DNA from: Actinomycetes bacterium
GTDB taxonomy: Bacteria; Actinomycetota; Acidimicrobiia; Acidimicrobiales; Palsa-688
Assembly: GCA_021828475.1 (NCBI GenBank)
Contig: JAJZIY010000004.1
Span: forward strand, 1 to 64,000
Direction of reading: 5' to 3'
DNA length: 64,000 nt
Program-made: the position numbers and the translations under genes
The notes under the pieces: model-generated
Told to the model about the DNA's origin: nothing
Seen by the model: only the letters and a program-made list of their open reading frames with translations
Database searches by the model: none
In this document: one piece after another, positions 31,571 to 39,287 of the stretch
Layout of the letters: the number at the start of each line of letters is the position of its first letter
How positions within the stretch are numbered: the stretch's first letter is position 1

Positions 31571-32926
31571 TCACAGGCCCAGGGCGCCCAAGACCAGCGC
31601 AGCGTTGAGGGCGACGGCCGCCGCCACGACCGCCGATGTGACCACCACCCGCCACGGCGGCAGGCGATGGGGGACGGGGAGGGCCCGGTGCGAGAGCACG
31701 AGCAGGGAGCCGAGCACCAGTGGCAGCAGGAGGGCATTACCGACCTCCACCGCCAGCGCCACCTCGGGGCCGGCGCCGCTGACCAGGGCGATGGCGGCAG
31801 CCAGTGCCAGCGACGCGAAGTAGATGCCGTAGAACACCGGCGCCCGCCTGGCACTGGCGTTGAGGCTGCCGCGCCGGCCGTAGAGGTCCGAGAACGCCCA
31901 CGCCGCTGCCAGGCTCACGACTATGGCAGCGACCAGGGCGGCGCCGGCCATGCCGACTTCGAACGCGATGCGGCCGCCCACCCGCCCGAGCGACGGCGTG
32001 AGCGCATTGGAGATGGCGGCGACACTGGTGAGGTTGGCGAAGCGTCCACCGCCCGCCCGCCCGGCACCGGCCAGGGCCGAGCCGGCGGCGACCAGTACGG
32101 CCACCATAACGACCTGGGTCACGACGGCGCCGATGGCCGTGTCGGTGCGTGCGCGCCGCAGGTCCGCCGGTCCCCAGCCCTTGTCCACGACTGCTGACTG
32201 TTGGTAGTAGACCATCCAGGGCATAACGACGGCGCCGATGTTGGCTGCGACCATCGGTAGGTAGCCGGGCCGGCCCACCGGGGCGGTGGCCACGAAACTG
32301 TGTGCGATGGGGCCAATGCCGGGATGGGCGGCGATCGCGGCCACCACGAAGGCCAGCTCGCACAAGCCGAGCAGGACCCCGACGCGCTCCACGCGACGGT
32401 ACGTGCCGAGCCGCACGACGAGGGCGAGGAAGACGGCGGCCGCCGGCACGCTCACGCCGGGGGGTACCCCCTCCATGGCAGCCACGCTCGAGAGGCCGGC
32501 CAGTTCGGTGACCAGGGCTCCCGTCGTGGTGACGAGGAGGAGGGCGACGGAGGCGACCGCCCACCTGCGGCCGAAACAGTCTGCCATCAAGCTGGCGTGC
32601 CCCTTGCCCGTGGCGAGCCCGAGGCGCGACGTCAGCTCCATCACCAGGTACAGCACGGGTACCAGCAGCACTTCGAGGGGCAGCATCGAGTAACCCCAGT
32701 CCGCCCCCGACTGGGCGGCCGTGACCACGCTGCCGGCGTCTGTGTCCGCCAGCATGACCATGAGCCCTGGCCCCACCGTGGCCAGGAGCCCGAACACGAC
32801 GAGATGGCCCCGGCGACGTGGCAAGGGGGCTGGCGCGCCACCGCCCGTGCGGGTCGGTGCAGCGTCGCCGGCGCAGGCTGGTGCCCCATCGTCGTAGGCG
32901 GGGCTCGTCGGCTGAAGGACCTCCAT
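31571..32926 (-). CDS. Nramp-like divalent metal transporter with altered metal-site motifs
   Basis: A 451-residue membrane protein with about eleven helices and the Nramp topology. In the first helix the canonical DPGN is replaced by DAGS (residues 63-66, in LADTDAGSVVTAAQSGADWG). In the sixth the canonical MPHN is MPWM (VVMPWMVYYQQSAVVDKG). The Met is kept but His/Asn are lost, so it belongs to a divergent Nramp branch whose ion may not be Mn/Fe; Ni or Mg are possibilities. It lies between hypC and hoxE, divergent from hox, which suggests nickel supply for the hydrogenase; this is inference. ATG 32926 precedes a polar 40-residue N-terminus; the longer frame would overlap the hox promoter. 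Also possible: a Mg transporter of the Nramp-related group. Confidence 0.8.
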   Translation of the reverse strand: MEVLQPTSPAYDDGAPACAGDAAPTRTGGGAPAPLPRRRGHLVVFGLLATVGPGLMVMLADTDAGSVVTAAQSGADWGYSMLPLEVLLVPVLYLVMELTSRLGLATGKGHASLMADCFGRRWAVASVALLLVTTTGALVTELAGLSSVAAMEGVPPGVSVPAAAVFLALVVRLGTYRRVERVGVLLGLCELAFVVAAIAAHPGIGPIAHSFVATAPVGRPGYLPMVAANIGAVVMPWMVYYQQSAVVDKGWGPADLRRARTDTAIGAVVTQVVMVAVLVAAGSALAGAGRAGGGRFANLTSVAAISNALTPSLGRVGGRIAFEVGMAGAALVAAIVVSLAAAWAFSDLYGRRGSLNASARRAPVFYGIYFASLALAAAIALVSGAGPEVALAVEVGNALLLPLVLGSLLVLSHRALPVPHRLPPWRVVVTSAVVAAAVALNAALVLGALGL

Positions 32927-32972
32927 AGGGCTACCTAAGCAGAGGTTAGAGGTTGGCCCAGCCCTGGCCGCG

Positions 32973-33038
32973 GGGGCATGTTGCCCCAATCGGAGGGACC
33001 TTAGGCCCGGGGAAGGTTGGACGCGACCTGCGTAGCTT
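32973..33038 (+). promoter_or_regulatory. hoxE promoter: DosR-like box 32995-33008, upstream inverted repeat, -10 TAGCTT
   Basis: GGGACCTTAGGCCC (32995-33008) matches 12 of 14 positions of the DosR core GGGACTWWAGTCCC. TAGCTT (33033-33038) is a TANNNT -10 whose last base is 36.5 bp from the box centre. About two helical turns upstream is a second perfect inverted repeat, GGGGCA-TGT-TGCCCC (32973-32987). Predicted transcription start is about 33045, giving a 40-base leader containing the GGAGG of hoxE. The same region holds the Nramp-like gene's upstream DNA. Confidence 0.65.
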
Positions 33039-33084
33039 CGGAAACAGGCAAGCAACGTCGAGGCGATCTGGAGGCCCCGTACAA

Positions 33085-33579
33085 ATGGCTCCCACCACCG
33101 TCGCAGCCCGGCCTGCGCCGAGCGACGACAAACGTTGGCGGCAGGTCGACGTGCGCATGAGGAGGCTCGGTTACCGCCCTGACGGGTTGATCGAGGTCCT
33201 GCACACCGCCCAGGAGGCCTTCGGGTACCTGGACGACGAGGCGCTCCACTACATCGGGGACTGCCTGGGCGTGCCGCCCAGCATGGTCTACGGCGTGGCC
33301 ACCTTCTACTCGCACTTCACCCTCGAGCCCCAGGGGGAGCACACCTGCGTCGTCTGCACCGGGACCGCCTGCTACATCAACGGCGCGGGGGCCCTCGTGA
33401 AGGAGCTCGAGGCGCGGCTCGGTGCGCATCCGGGTGAGACGACAGCGGACGGCAAGGTGTCCGTGCTCGCCGCCCGCTGCCTGGGCGCGTGCAGCATGGC
33501 GCCGGCCGTCGTGGTGGACGGGGAAGTGTACGGCAAGGTCGGGCCCGAAAGGCTCCTGGGCATCCTGGAGGAACTGTGA
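33085..33579 (+). CDS. hoxE: HoxE, [2Fe-2S] diaphorase subunit of bidirectional hydrogenase
   Basis: A 164-residue NuoE-like thioredoxin-fold [2Fe-2S] protein, part of the NAD(H)-reactive module of group 3d [NiFe] hydrogenases. It contains [38 protein letters not shown] and the four cluster Cys in CTGTAC and [16 protein letters not shown] 33085 has GGAGG 9 bases upstream; the frame further upstream overlaps the promoter. First gene of hoxEFUYHW-hypA; its stop overlaps the hoxF start (GTGA). Confidence 0.93.
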   Translation: MAPTTVAARPAPSDDKRWRQVDVRMRRLGYRPDGLIEVLHTAQEAFGYLDDEALHYIGDCLGVPPSMVYGVATFYSHFTLEPQGEHTCVVCTGTACYINGAGALVKELEARLGAHPGETTADGKVSVLAARCLGACSMAPAVVVDGEVYGKVGPERLLGILEEL

Positions 33580-35294
33580 CGGGCGCCTCCGGCACCGAAG
33601 GCGCGGTGGCCAGGCCGACGAGGGCACGCCGCCAGGCCGAACCCCTCGTCCCGCAGGGCCCGGCCAGGGCCTCGGCGCACGTCTGCCAGGCAGCGGGCTG
33701 CCTGTCGATGGGGTCGGACACGTTGTTCGCCGAGCTCAAGGAGAGGGTGCTCGCCTCGGGGGCGAGAGACGTCGCTGTCAAGCGGGTCGGGTGCCTCGGC
33801 TTGTGCTCGGCCGGGCCGCTGGTGGAGGTGCCCGAGCAGGGGCGGATGTTCGAGAGGCTCGACCAGCCGGGCGGGGTGCCCCTCGACGAACTGGTGGCGA
33901 GCCTGACCGGCGGGGCACTGGGTGGCCGCGAGCTCGGCGAAGAGCCCTTCTACTCCCGCCAGGTCAAGGTCGTACTGGAGCGCTCGGGGCGCGTCGACCC
34001 CGAGAAGATCGAGGACTACGTGGCGGACGGCGGTTACGAGGCGCTGACCAAAGCCATGACCACGATGTCGCCGGACGAGGTCATAGACGAGGTGGTGAAG
34101 AGCGGACTGCGGGGCCGGGGCGGTGCCGGGTACCCGACCGGGCTCAAGTGGCGCACCGTGGCCAAGGCGGCCGCCGGGCCGGAAGGCAAGTACGTGGTTT
34201 GCAACGCCGACGAGGGCGACCCCGGGGCCTTCATGGACCGCAGTGTGCTGGAGAGCTGCCCTCAGCAGGTCCTGGAGGGCATGGCCATCGCTGCCTACGC
34301 TGTCGGCGCCAGCCGCGGCTACGTGTACGCCCGGGCGGAGTACCCCCTGGCGGTGAAGCGCCTCACCACGGCGATACGCCAGGCCGAGAGGGAGGGCTAC
34401 CTGGGGCGGGAGGTGCTCGGGACCCGTTTCGACTTCCAGGTCGAGGTGCGCATCGGCGCCGGTGCCTTCGTGTGCGGCGAAGAGACGGCCCTGCTCGCAT
34501 CCATCCAAGGCGGCCGGGGCACCCCCCGCCCCCGGCCGCCCTACCCGGCCACGTCGGGGCTGTGGGGCTGCCCGACGCTCATCAACAACGTCGAGACGTT
34601 CGCCAACATAGCGTCGCTCGTCGAACGCTCCGGCGAAGCCTTTGCGAGCATAGGCACCGAGCGCTCCAAGGGCACCAAGGTCTTCGCCCTGACGGGTGCG
34701 GTGACCAACACCGGGTTGATCGAGGTGCCGATGGGGCTCTCACTGCGCGAGATCGTGTTCGACATCGGCGGGGGGTTGGCCGAGGGCAGGAAGTTCAAGG
34801 CCGTGCAGACGGGCGGGCCCTCGGGCGGGTGCATACCCGAGCACCTGCTCGACATGACGGTCGACTACGAGACGCTCAGCCAGGCGGGCTCGATCATGGG
34901 CTCGGGTGGGATGATCGTGATGGACGACACGTCGTGCATGGTCGACGTGGCCCGGTACTTCATGGACTTCTGCCGGGAGGAGTCCTGTGGCAAGTGCCTG
35001 CCCTGCCGGGTCGGTACCCAGGAGATGTACCTGCTGCTCAACCGTATCTGCTCGGGCCGCGCCGGGATGGTGCACCTGGCCAGGCTCGAGGAGCTCGCCA
35101 CCATGGTGCGCGCTACCAGCCTGTGCGGGCTGGGCCAGGGCGCCCCGAACCCGGTCTTCTCCACCCTGCGCTACTTCAGGGACGAGTACATGGCGCACAT
35201 CCAGGACCAGGTGTGCCCGGCCGGGGTCTGCCAGATCGAGGGCGTGCCCGCCGTCGCCGGCACGCACGCCGGGTCGCACGGAGGTGAGCGGTGA
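33576..35294 (+). CDS. hoxF: HoxF, NADH-binding FMN/iron-sulfur diaphorase subunit
   Basis: A 572-residue subunit that exchanges electrons with NAD(H). The N-terminus has an extra thioredoxin-like [2Fe-2S] domain (CQAAGC, then [13 protein letters not shown]). The NuoF-like core follows: [16 protein letters not shown] for [35 protein letters not shown] with [14 protein letters not shown] for NADH, and [13 protein letters not shown] with a later SLCGLG for the [4Fe-4S] cluster. GTG 33576 overlaps the hoxE stop by 4 bases and begins a Gly/Ala/Arg-rich 35-residue lead before the first Cys. The downstream hoxU start overlaps its stop. Confidence 0.95.
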   Translation: MTGASGTEGAVARPTRARRQAEPLVPQGPARASAHVCQAAGCLSMGSDTLFAELKERVLASGARDVAVKRVGCLGLCSAGPLVEVPEQGRMFERLDQPGGVPLDELVASLTGGALGGRELGEEPFYSRQVKVVLERSGRVDPEKIEDYVADGGYEALTKAMTTMSPDEVIDEVVKSGLRGRGGAGYPTGLKWRTVAKAAAGPEGKYVVCNADEGDPGAFMDRSVLESCPQQVLEGMAIAAYAVGASRGYVYARAEYPLAVKRLTTAIRQAEREGYLGREVLGTRFDFQVEVRIGAGAFVCGEETALLASIQGGRGTPRPRPPYPATSGLWGCPTLINNVETFANIASLVERSGEAFASIGTERSKGTKVFALTGAVTNTGLIEVPMGLSLREIVFDIGGGLAEGRKFKAVQTGGPSGGCIPEHLLDMTVDYETLSQAGSIMGSGGMIVMDDTSCMVDVARYFMDFCREESCGKCLPCRVGTQEMYLLLNRICSGRAGMVHLARLEELATMVRATSLCGLGQGAPNPVFSTLRYFRDEYMAHIQDQVCPAGVCQIEGVPAVAGTHAGSHGGER

Positions 35295-35998
35295 GCGAGG
35301 TAAGGACCCTCGTCATAGACGGCCGGGACGTGGCCGCCAACTCGGACCAGACCCTGCTGTCGGTGGCGCGCGAGAACGGTATCGCGATACCGACCCTCTG
35401 TCACCTGGAGGGCCTGACCGACATCGGGGCTTGCCGGCTCTGCATGGTCGAGCTCGAGGGCAGCAAGAAGCTGCTCCCGGCCTGTGTCACCCAGGTGCAG
35501 GAGGGGATGCGGGTCGTGACCAGCTCGGAGCGCCTGCTCGAGTACCGCCGGCGGGTCATCGAGATGTTCTTCCTGGAGCGCAACCACGTCTGCGCCGTGT
35601 GCGTCGCCAACAACAGCTGTGAGTTGCAGTCGGCGGCCCGGGCGTTGTCGCTCACCCACTTCGAGCTGGCGCCGTTGCACCCCGACGTCGCCGTCGACGC
35701 CACTCACGAGCGCTTCGTGCTCGACCAGAACCGCTGCATCCTGTGCGGCCGGTGCGTGAGGGTGTGCGACGAGATAGAGGGCGCCCACGTGTGGGACATC
35801 CGGGGACGCGGTGCCAACGCCCGCCTGGTGAGCGACATGGGCACGCCCTGGGGCGAGTCCACCACCTGCACCAGCTGCGGCAAGTGCGTGCAGGTCTGTC
35901 CGACGGGGGCACTGTTCGAGAAGGGGCGTTCCGTGGCCGAGCCCAAGGCACGCCGGCCGTACGTCCCATACCTCGTCGGCCACCACAGAAGAGCCTGA
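35291..35998 (+). CDS. hoxU: HoxU, iron-sulfur electron-transfer subunit
   Basis: A 235-residue NuoG-like subunit linking the diaphorase and hydrogenase modules. Cluster motifs in order: plant-type [2Fe-2S] ([19 protein letters not shown] with a later PACV), the His/Cys [4Fe-4S] motif ([15 protein letters not shown]), and two ferredoxin-type [4Fe-4S] motifs ([15 protein letters not shown] and [16 protein letters not shown]). The GTG at 35291 overlaps the hoxF stop by 4 bases. Confidence 0.95.
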   Translation: MSEVRTLVIDGRDVAANSDQTLLSVARENGIAIPTLCHLEGLTDIGACRLCMVELEGSKKLLPACVTQVQEGMRVVTSSERLLEYRRRVIEMFFLERNHVCAVCVANNSCELQSAARALSLTHFELAPLHPDVAVDATHERFVLDQNRCILCGRCVRVCDEIEGAHVWDIRGRGANARLVSDMGTPWGESTTCTSCGKCVQVCPTGALFEKGRSVAEPKARRPYVPYLVGHHRRA

Positions 35999-36012
35999 GG
36001 AGGCACCCGAAA

Positions 36013-36561
36013 ATGGACGAGACAGCGCCGGGCCGCCGCCCGAGGTTGGCCACGATCTGGCTCGACGGTTGCTCGGGCTGCCATATGTCCCTGCTCGACA
36101 TCGACGAGCGCCTGCTCGAGCTGGCCGGCAGGGCCGACATCGTCTACGGCTGCCTGGTGGACGCCAAGGAGTTCCCCCTCGACGTCGACGTGACCCTCGT
36201 GGAGGGAGCAGTCAGCTCGGAGGAGGACCTGCGCAAGGTGCTCGAGGTCCGGGAGCGGACGCGGGTACTGGTGGCGCTCGGCGACTGCGCCGTCACGAGC
36301 AACGTGCCGGGTATGCGCAACCCCTTCGGGCCCAAGCCGCTCCTGGAGCGGGCGTACATCGAGAACGTGACGATCAACCCGGGTATCCCCACCGAGGGGC
36401 TCCCGGCCCTGCTGCCCGAATCGTTGCCCGTGCACGCCTGGGCCCCGGTCGACGTGTTCGTGACCGGCTGCCCGCCATCGGCCGACCGCATCTTCGAAGT
36501 GATATCCGGCCTTCTCGACGGCCAGCTGCCCGAGGTGGGCCAGGTCTCCCGTTTTGGTTGA
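36013..36561 (+). CDS. hoxY: HoxY, [NiFe]-hydrogenase small subunit
   Basis: A 182-residue small subunit of the short group 3d type, holding only the proximal [4Fe-4S] cluster. The ligands are in LDGCSGCHMSLLD, ALGDCAVTSNVPGMRNP and TGCPPSADRIFEV. No Tat signal is present, so the enzyme is cytosolic. ATG 36013 follows a GAGGAGGCACCC Shine-Dalgarno and lies 14 bases after hoxU. Confidence 0.95.
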   Translation: MDETAPGRRPRLATIWLDGCSGCHMSLLDIDERLLELAGRADIVYGCLVDAKEFPLDVDVTLVEGAVSSEEDLRKVLEVRERTRVLVALGDCAVTSNVPGMRNPFGPKPLLERAYIENVTINPGIPTEGLPALLPESLPVHAWAPVDVFVTGCPPSADRIFEVISGLLDGQLPEVGQVSRFG

Positions 36562-36594
36562 CAACCCCAGCCCGGTCCCGCCGAGGAGGAAGCC

Positions 36595-38022
36595 GTGAGC
36601 GAGATAATCATCGAGCCGGTCACCCGGATCGAAGGCCACGCGAAGATAACGATCTTCCTGGACGACGCCGGGGAGGTGCGTGACGCCCACTTCCATGTCA
36701 CCCAGGTGCGCGGCTTCGAGCGCATCGCCCAGGGCCGGCCCGTGCACGAGATGCCGTCGCTCATGGCGCGCATCTGCGGCATCTGCCCCGTGAGCCACCT
36801 CGTCGCCTCGGCGAAGGCGTGCGACGAGGTGCTCGGCGTGTCGGTGCCGCCGGTGGCGGTGCGCCTGCGCCGTGTCATCAACCTGGCCCAGATCGTCCAG
36901 TCCCATGCTCTCAGCTTCTTCCACCTGTCCTCGCCCGACCTGCTGCTCGGCTTCGACTCCGACCCGGCGGCCCGCAACATAACCGGTGTGGCCGAGCACG
37001 CACCCGAGCTGGCCCGCGACGGCATCGCCCTGCGCAAGTTCGGTCAGCAGATAATCGAGCGCCTGGGCGGCAAGCGGGTGCACCCCGCCTGGGTGGTGCC
37101 CGGCGGCGTGAGCGCCCCGCTGCAGCCCGACCAGCGCGATGCCATCCTGGCCACCATCCCCGACGCCAGGGCCAGGGCCATACGGGCTCTCAACTGGTTC
37201 AAGGCCAACCTGGCCGACTGGGCCGAGGAGGCGGCGCGCTTCGGCAGCTTCCCGAGCCTCTACATGGGCCTGGTCCACGAGACCGGCAACGCCGCCTACT
37301 CGGACGGCGAACTGCGCATCGTCGACCAGCGAGGCAAGCGCCTGCTCGACGGCGGCGACCCCAAGCGCTATGAGGAGTACTTCGGGGAGTCCGTCGAACC
37401 CTGGTCCTACCTGAAGTCGACCTACTACAAACCCATGGGTTACCCCGAGGGGATATACCGGGTCGGCCCGCTGGCCCGGCTCAACGTGGTCGACCAGCTC
37501 GGTACCGAGGCGGCGGACCAGGAACTGGCGGAGTACCGTGCCCGCCTGGGGCGTTACCCCAACAGCTCGTTCCACTACCACTGGGCCAGGCTCATAGAGA
37601 TCGTGCACTGCATCGACATGGTCGAGGAGCTCCTTGCGGACCCCGACATCCTCGGCTCCGACGTGAGGGCCCGGGCCGCCATAAACCGGACCGAGGGCGT
37701 GGGCGTCTCGGAAGCGCCGCGGGGCACGTTGTTCCACCACTACAAGGTCGATCAGGACGGCATCGTCCAGTGGGTCAACCTGGTCATCGCCACCGGGCAC
37801 AACAACCTGGCCATGAACCGCTCCGTCGCCCAGGTGGCCAAGCACTACGTGAAGGGTGCCGATGTGCGCGAAGGGGCGCTCAACCGGGTCGAGGCAGTGA
37901 TCCGCACCTACGACCCCTGCCTGTCCTGCTCGACGCACGCCGTCGGCCAGATGCCCATGGAGGTGGACATCGTCGACCCCGACGGCGCGGTGGTACGGCG
38001 GCTGTCCCGGGACGGGGGCTGA
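36595..38022 (+). CDS. hoxH: HoxH, [NiFe]-hydrogenase large subunit (group 3d)
   Basis: A 475-residue catalytic subunit that splits or makes H2 at the Ni-Fe site. The two Cys pairs are RICGICPVSH near residue 60 and DPCLSCSTHAVGQMP near the C-terminus. After the final His a 27-residue extension follows, which must be cut off by the maturation protease after Ni insertion; hoxW is the next gene. The L1/L2 signatures and absence of a signal fit the NAD-linked bidirectional group 3d. GTG 36595 has GAGGAGGAAG just upstream and gives the usual N-terminus IEPVTRIEGHAKI. Confidence 0.95.
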   Translation: MSEIIIEPVTRIEGHAKITIFLDDAGEVRDAHFHVTQVRGFERIAQGRPVHEMPSLMARICGICPVSHLVASAKACDEVLGVSVPPVAVRLRRVINLAQIVQSHALSFFHLSSPDLLLGFDSDPAARNITGVAEHAPELARDGIALRKFGQQIIERLGGKRVHPAWVVPGGVSAPLQPDQRDAILATIPDARARAIRALNWFKANLADWAEEAARFGSFPSLYMGLVHETGNAAYSDGELRIVDQRGKRLLDGGDPKRYEEYFGESVEPWSYLKSTYYKPMGYPEGIYRVGPLARLNVVDQLGTEAADQELAEYRARLGRYPNSSFHYHWARLIEIVHCIDMVEELLADPDILGSDVRARAAINRTEGVGVSEAPRGTLFHHYKVDQDGIVQWVNLVIATGHNNLAMNRSVAQVAKHYVKGADVREGALNRVEAVIRTYDPCLSCSTHAVGQMPMEVDIVDPDGAVVRRLSRDGG

Positions 38023-38027
38023 GCGCG

Positions 38028-38633
38028 GTGGCTGCAGGCACCCATGTCCTCGTAGTCGGCTATGGCAATGTCCTACGGGGCGACGACGGCGTCGGCCAGG
38101 AGGTGGCCGAGGCGATCTGGCTCCAACGGGACCGCCTGCCGGGCCTGGCGCGGGCGCGGGTGATCTGGGTCACGCAACTGACGCCGGAGCTCGCGCTCGA
38201 CGTGAGCGACGCCGGCCTGGCGGTCTTCGTCGATGCGGCCTGCGACGGGCGGCCCGTCGGCTCGGTGTCGGTGGAGGTCCTGCCCGGTCCATCGGTGGAA
38301 CCGGCCGACAAGTGCGGCGCAGAGCCGGGCGGTCCGGCCGTCGTCGCGGAGGGCGGTCGCCTGAGCAGTGGCGCCGGTTGCTGGCAGGACGTGTCGGCGG
38401 CCGGTCTGTTGCGGCTGGCGGCCGAACTGTTCGGTCGGGCCCCGGTGGGCGTGATGGTCACGGTGAGTGTCGCCTGTACCGGCGCCGGGGAGGGCCTGTC
38501 CCCACTGGTGTCGGCTGCGGTGCCGCGGGCGGTTGCCGCCGTGAGGATGGCCATAGCGGCGTCGTTGCGACGTGACGGTGGGGCTCGGCCCCTGAGCGGG
38601 GCGAGGCCGGCGGCAGGAGGTCGTGGTGCATGA
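38028..38633 (+). CDS. hoxW: HoxW-type hydrogenase maturation protease
   Basis: A 201-residue HybD/HoxW-family endopeptidase that removes the HoxH C-terminal extension. It begins VLVVGYGNVLRGDDGVG, the family signature with the Ni-sensing Asp, followed by VTQLTPELALDVSDAGLAVFVDA. It is longer than the usual 150-170 residues because of a Gly/Pro-rich insert around 90-125 and an Arg/Gly-rich C-terminal tail. GTG 38028 lies 5 bases after the hoxH stop. Its stop overlaps the hypA start. Confidence 0.9.
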   Translation: MAAGTHVLVVGYGNVLRGDDGVGQEVAEAIWLQRDRLPGLARARVIWVTQLTPELALDVSDAGLAVFVDAACDGRPVGSVSVEVLPGPSVEPADKCGAEPGGPAVVAEGGRLSSGAGCWQDVSAAGLLRLAAELFGRAPVGVMVTVSVACTGAGEGLSPLVSAAVPRAVAAVRMAIAASLRRDGGARPLSGARPAAGGRGA

Positions 38634-39006
38634 GCTCTCGGTGGTAGAGGAGCTGGTGTCCAGGTGCCGGCGCTTGGCAAGGGGCCGCAGGGTGGTGCGG
38701 GTCTGGGCGCGCTGCCCTGAGGGCATGGACACCGACGAGCTGGTCGAGTGTTTCGACTACGTCGTCGCTCAGCTCTCCCAGGCCGGCGAGGGCGCGTTCG
38801 AGGGGGCGCGGTTGCGCCTCGAGACGGTGCCGGCGCACATCCGGTGCGCGTGCGGCTTCCAGGGCCCGGTCGCACCCGACGACATCGCCGGTCACATGGG
38901 CATCTGCCCCGGCTGCGGGCGGGTGAGCGAGCTGAGCCAGCCACCGCTCGAGCTCCTGGGCCTCAGTTTCGCCGGCACCGCCACCATCTGCGCGCCACCG
39001 GCGTAA
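38626..39006 (+). CDS. hypA: HypA, nickel-insertion metallochaperone
   Basis: A 126-residue nickel chaperone for the hydrogenase large subunit. GTG 38626 is chosen over the GTG one codon upstream because it puts His at position 2 (MHELSVVEEL after initiation), the known Ni ligand, and has GGCAGGAGG 5 bases ahead. The zinc site is slightly unusual: the first Cys pair is RCACG (one residue between) where most HypA have CxxC; the second is normal (CPGCG). The GTPase partner HypB is not found in this window. Confidence 0.88.
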   Translation: MHELSVVEELVSRCRRLARGRRVVRVWARCPEGMDTDELVECFDYVVAQLSQAGEGAFEGARLRLETVPAHIRCACGFQGPVAPDDIAGHMGICPGCGRVSELSQPPLELLGLSFAGTATICAPPA

Positions 39007-39170
39007 CTCCCGCCCGCTGACGGCTCGCCGAGGGCTGGTGCCGCGCTCGGGAGAAATGCCAGCGCGCTGCAGCGGCGAAAAGCGTCAGCGGCCCGTCGAA
39101 GTTTGAGGCCCAAGGGCGGCGCAGTGTGCGTGCCAGGTCGTTGGGCCGACCGATAAGTGGCCTGTTTGCA

Positions 39171-39235
39171 GGGCGTTCAGGCCCAGGCGTCGGGACGAAT
39201 TGCCCTACGGTGCCTGTTTGGGGCCGGGCTACAAA
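39171..39235 (+). promoter_or_regulatory. nifJ promoter: tandem DosR-like boxes and -10-like TACAAA
   Basis: GGGACGAATTGCCC (39192-39205) matches 10 of 14 DosR-core positions, and GGGCGTTCAGGCCC (39171-39184) matches 10 of 14; the two are 21 bases apart, two helical turns. TACAAA (39230-39235) lies with its last base 36.5 bp from the centre of the proximal box, as in hoxE and hypC, though it lacks the final T of TANNNT. The rest of the 281-base gap shows no gene. Confidence 0.55.
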
Positions 39236-39287
39236 GGTCTCATAGCAGCGAGCTGAGCGCTCGAACAGACCGGAGGTCCGAAAGGCC

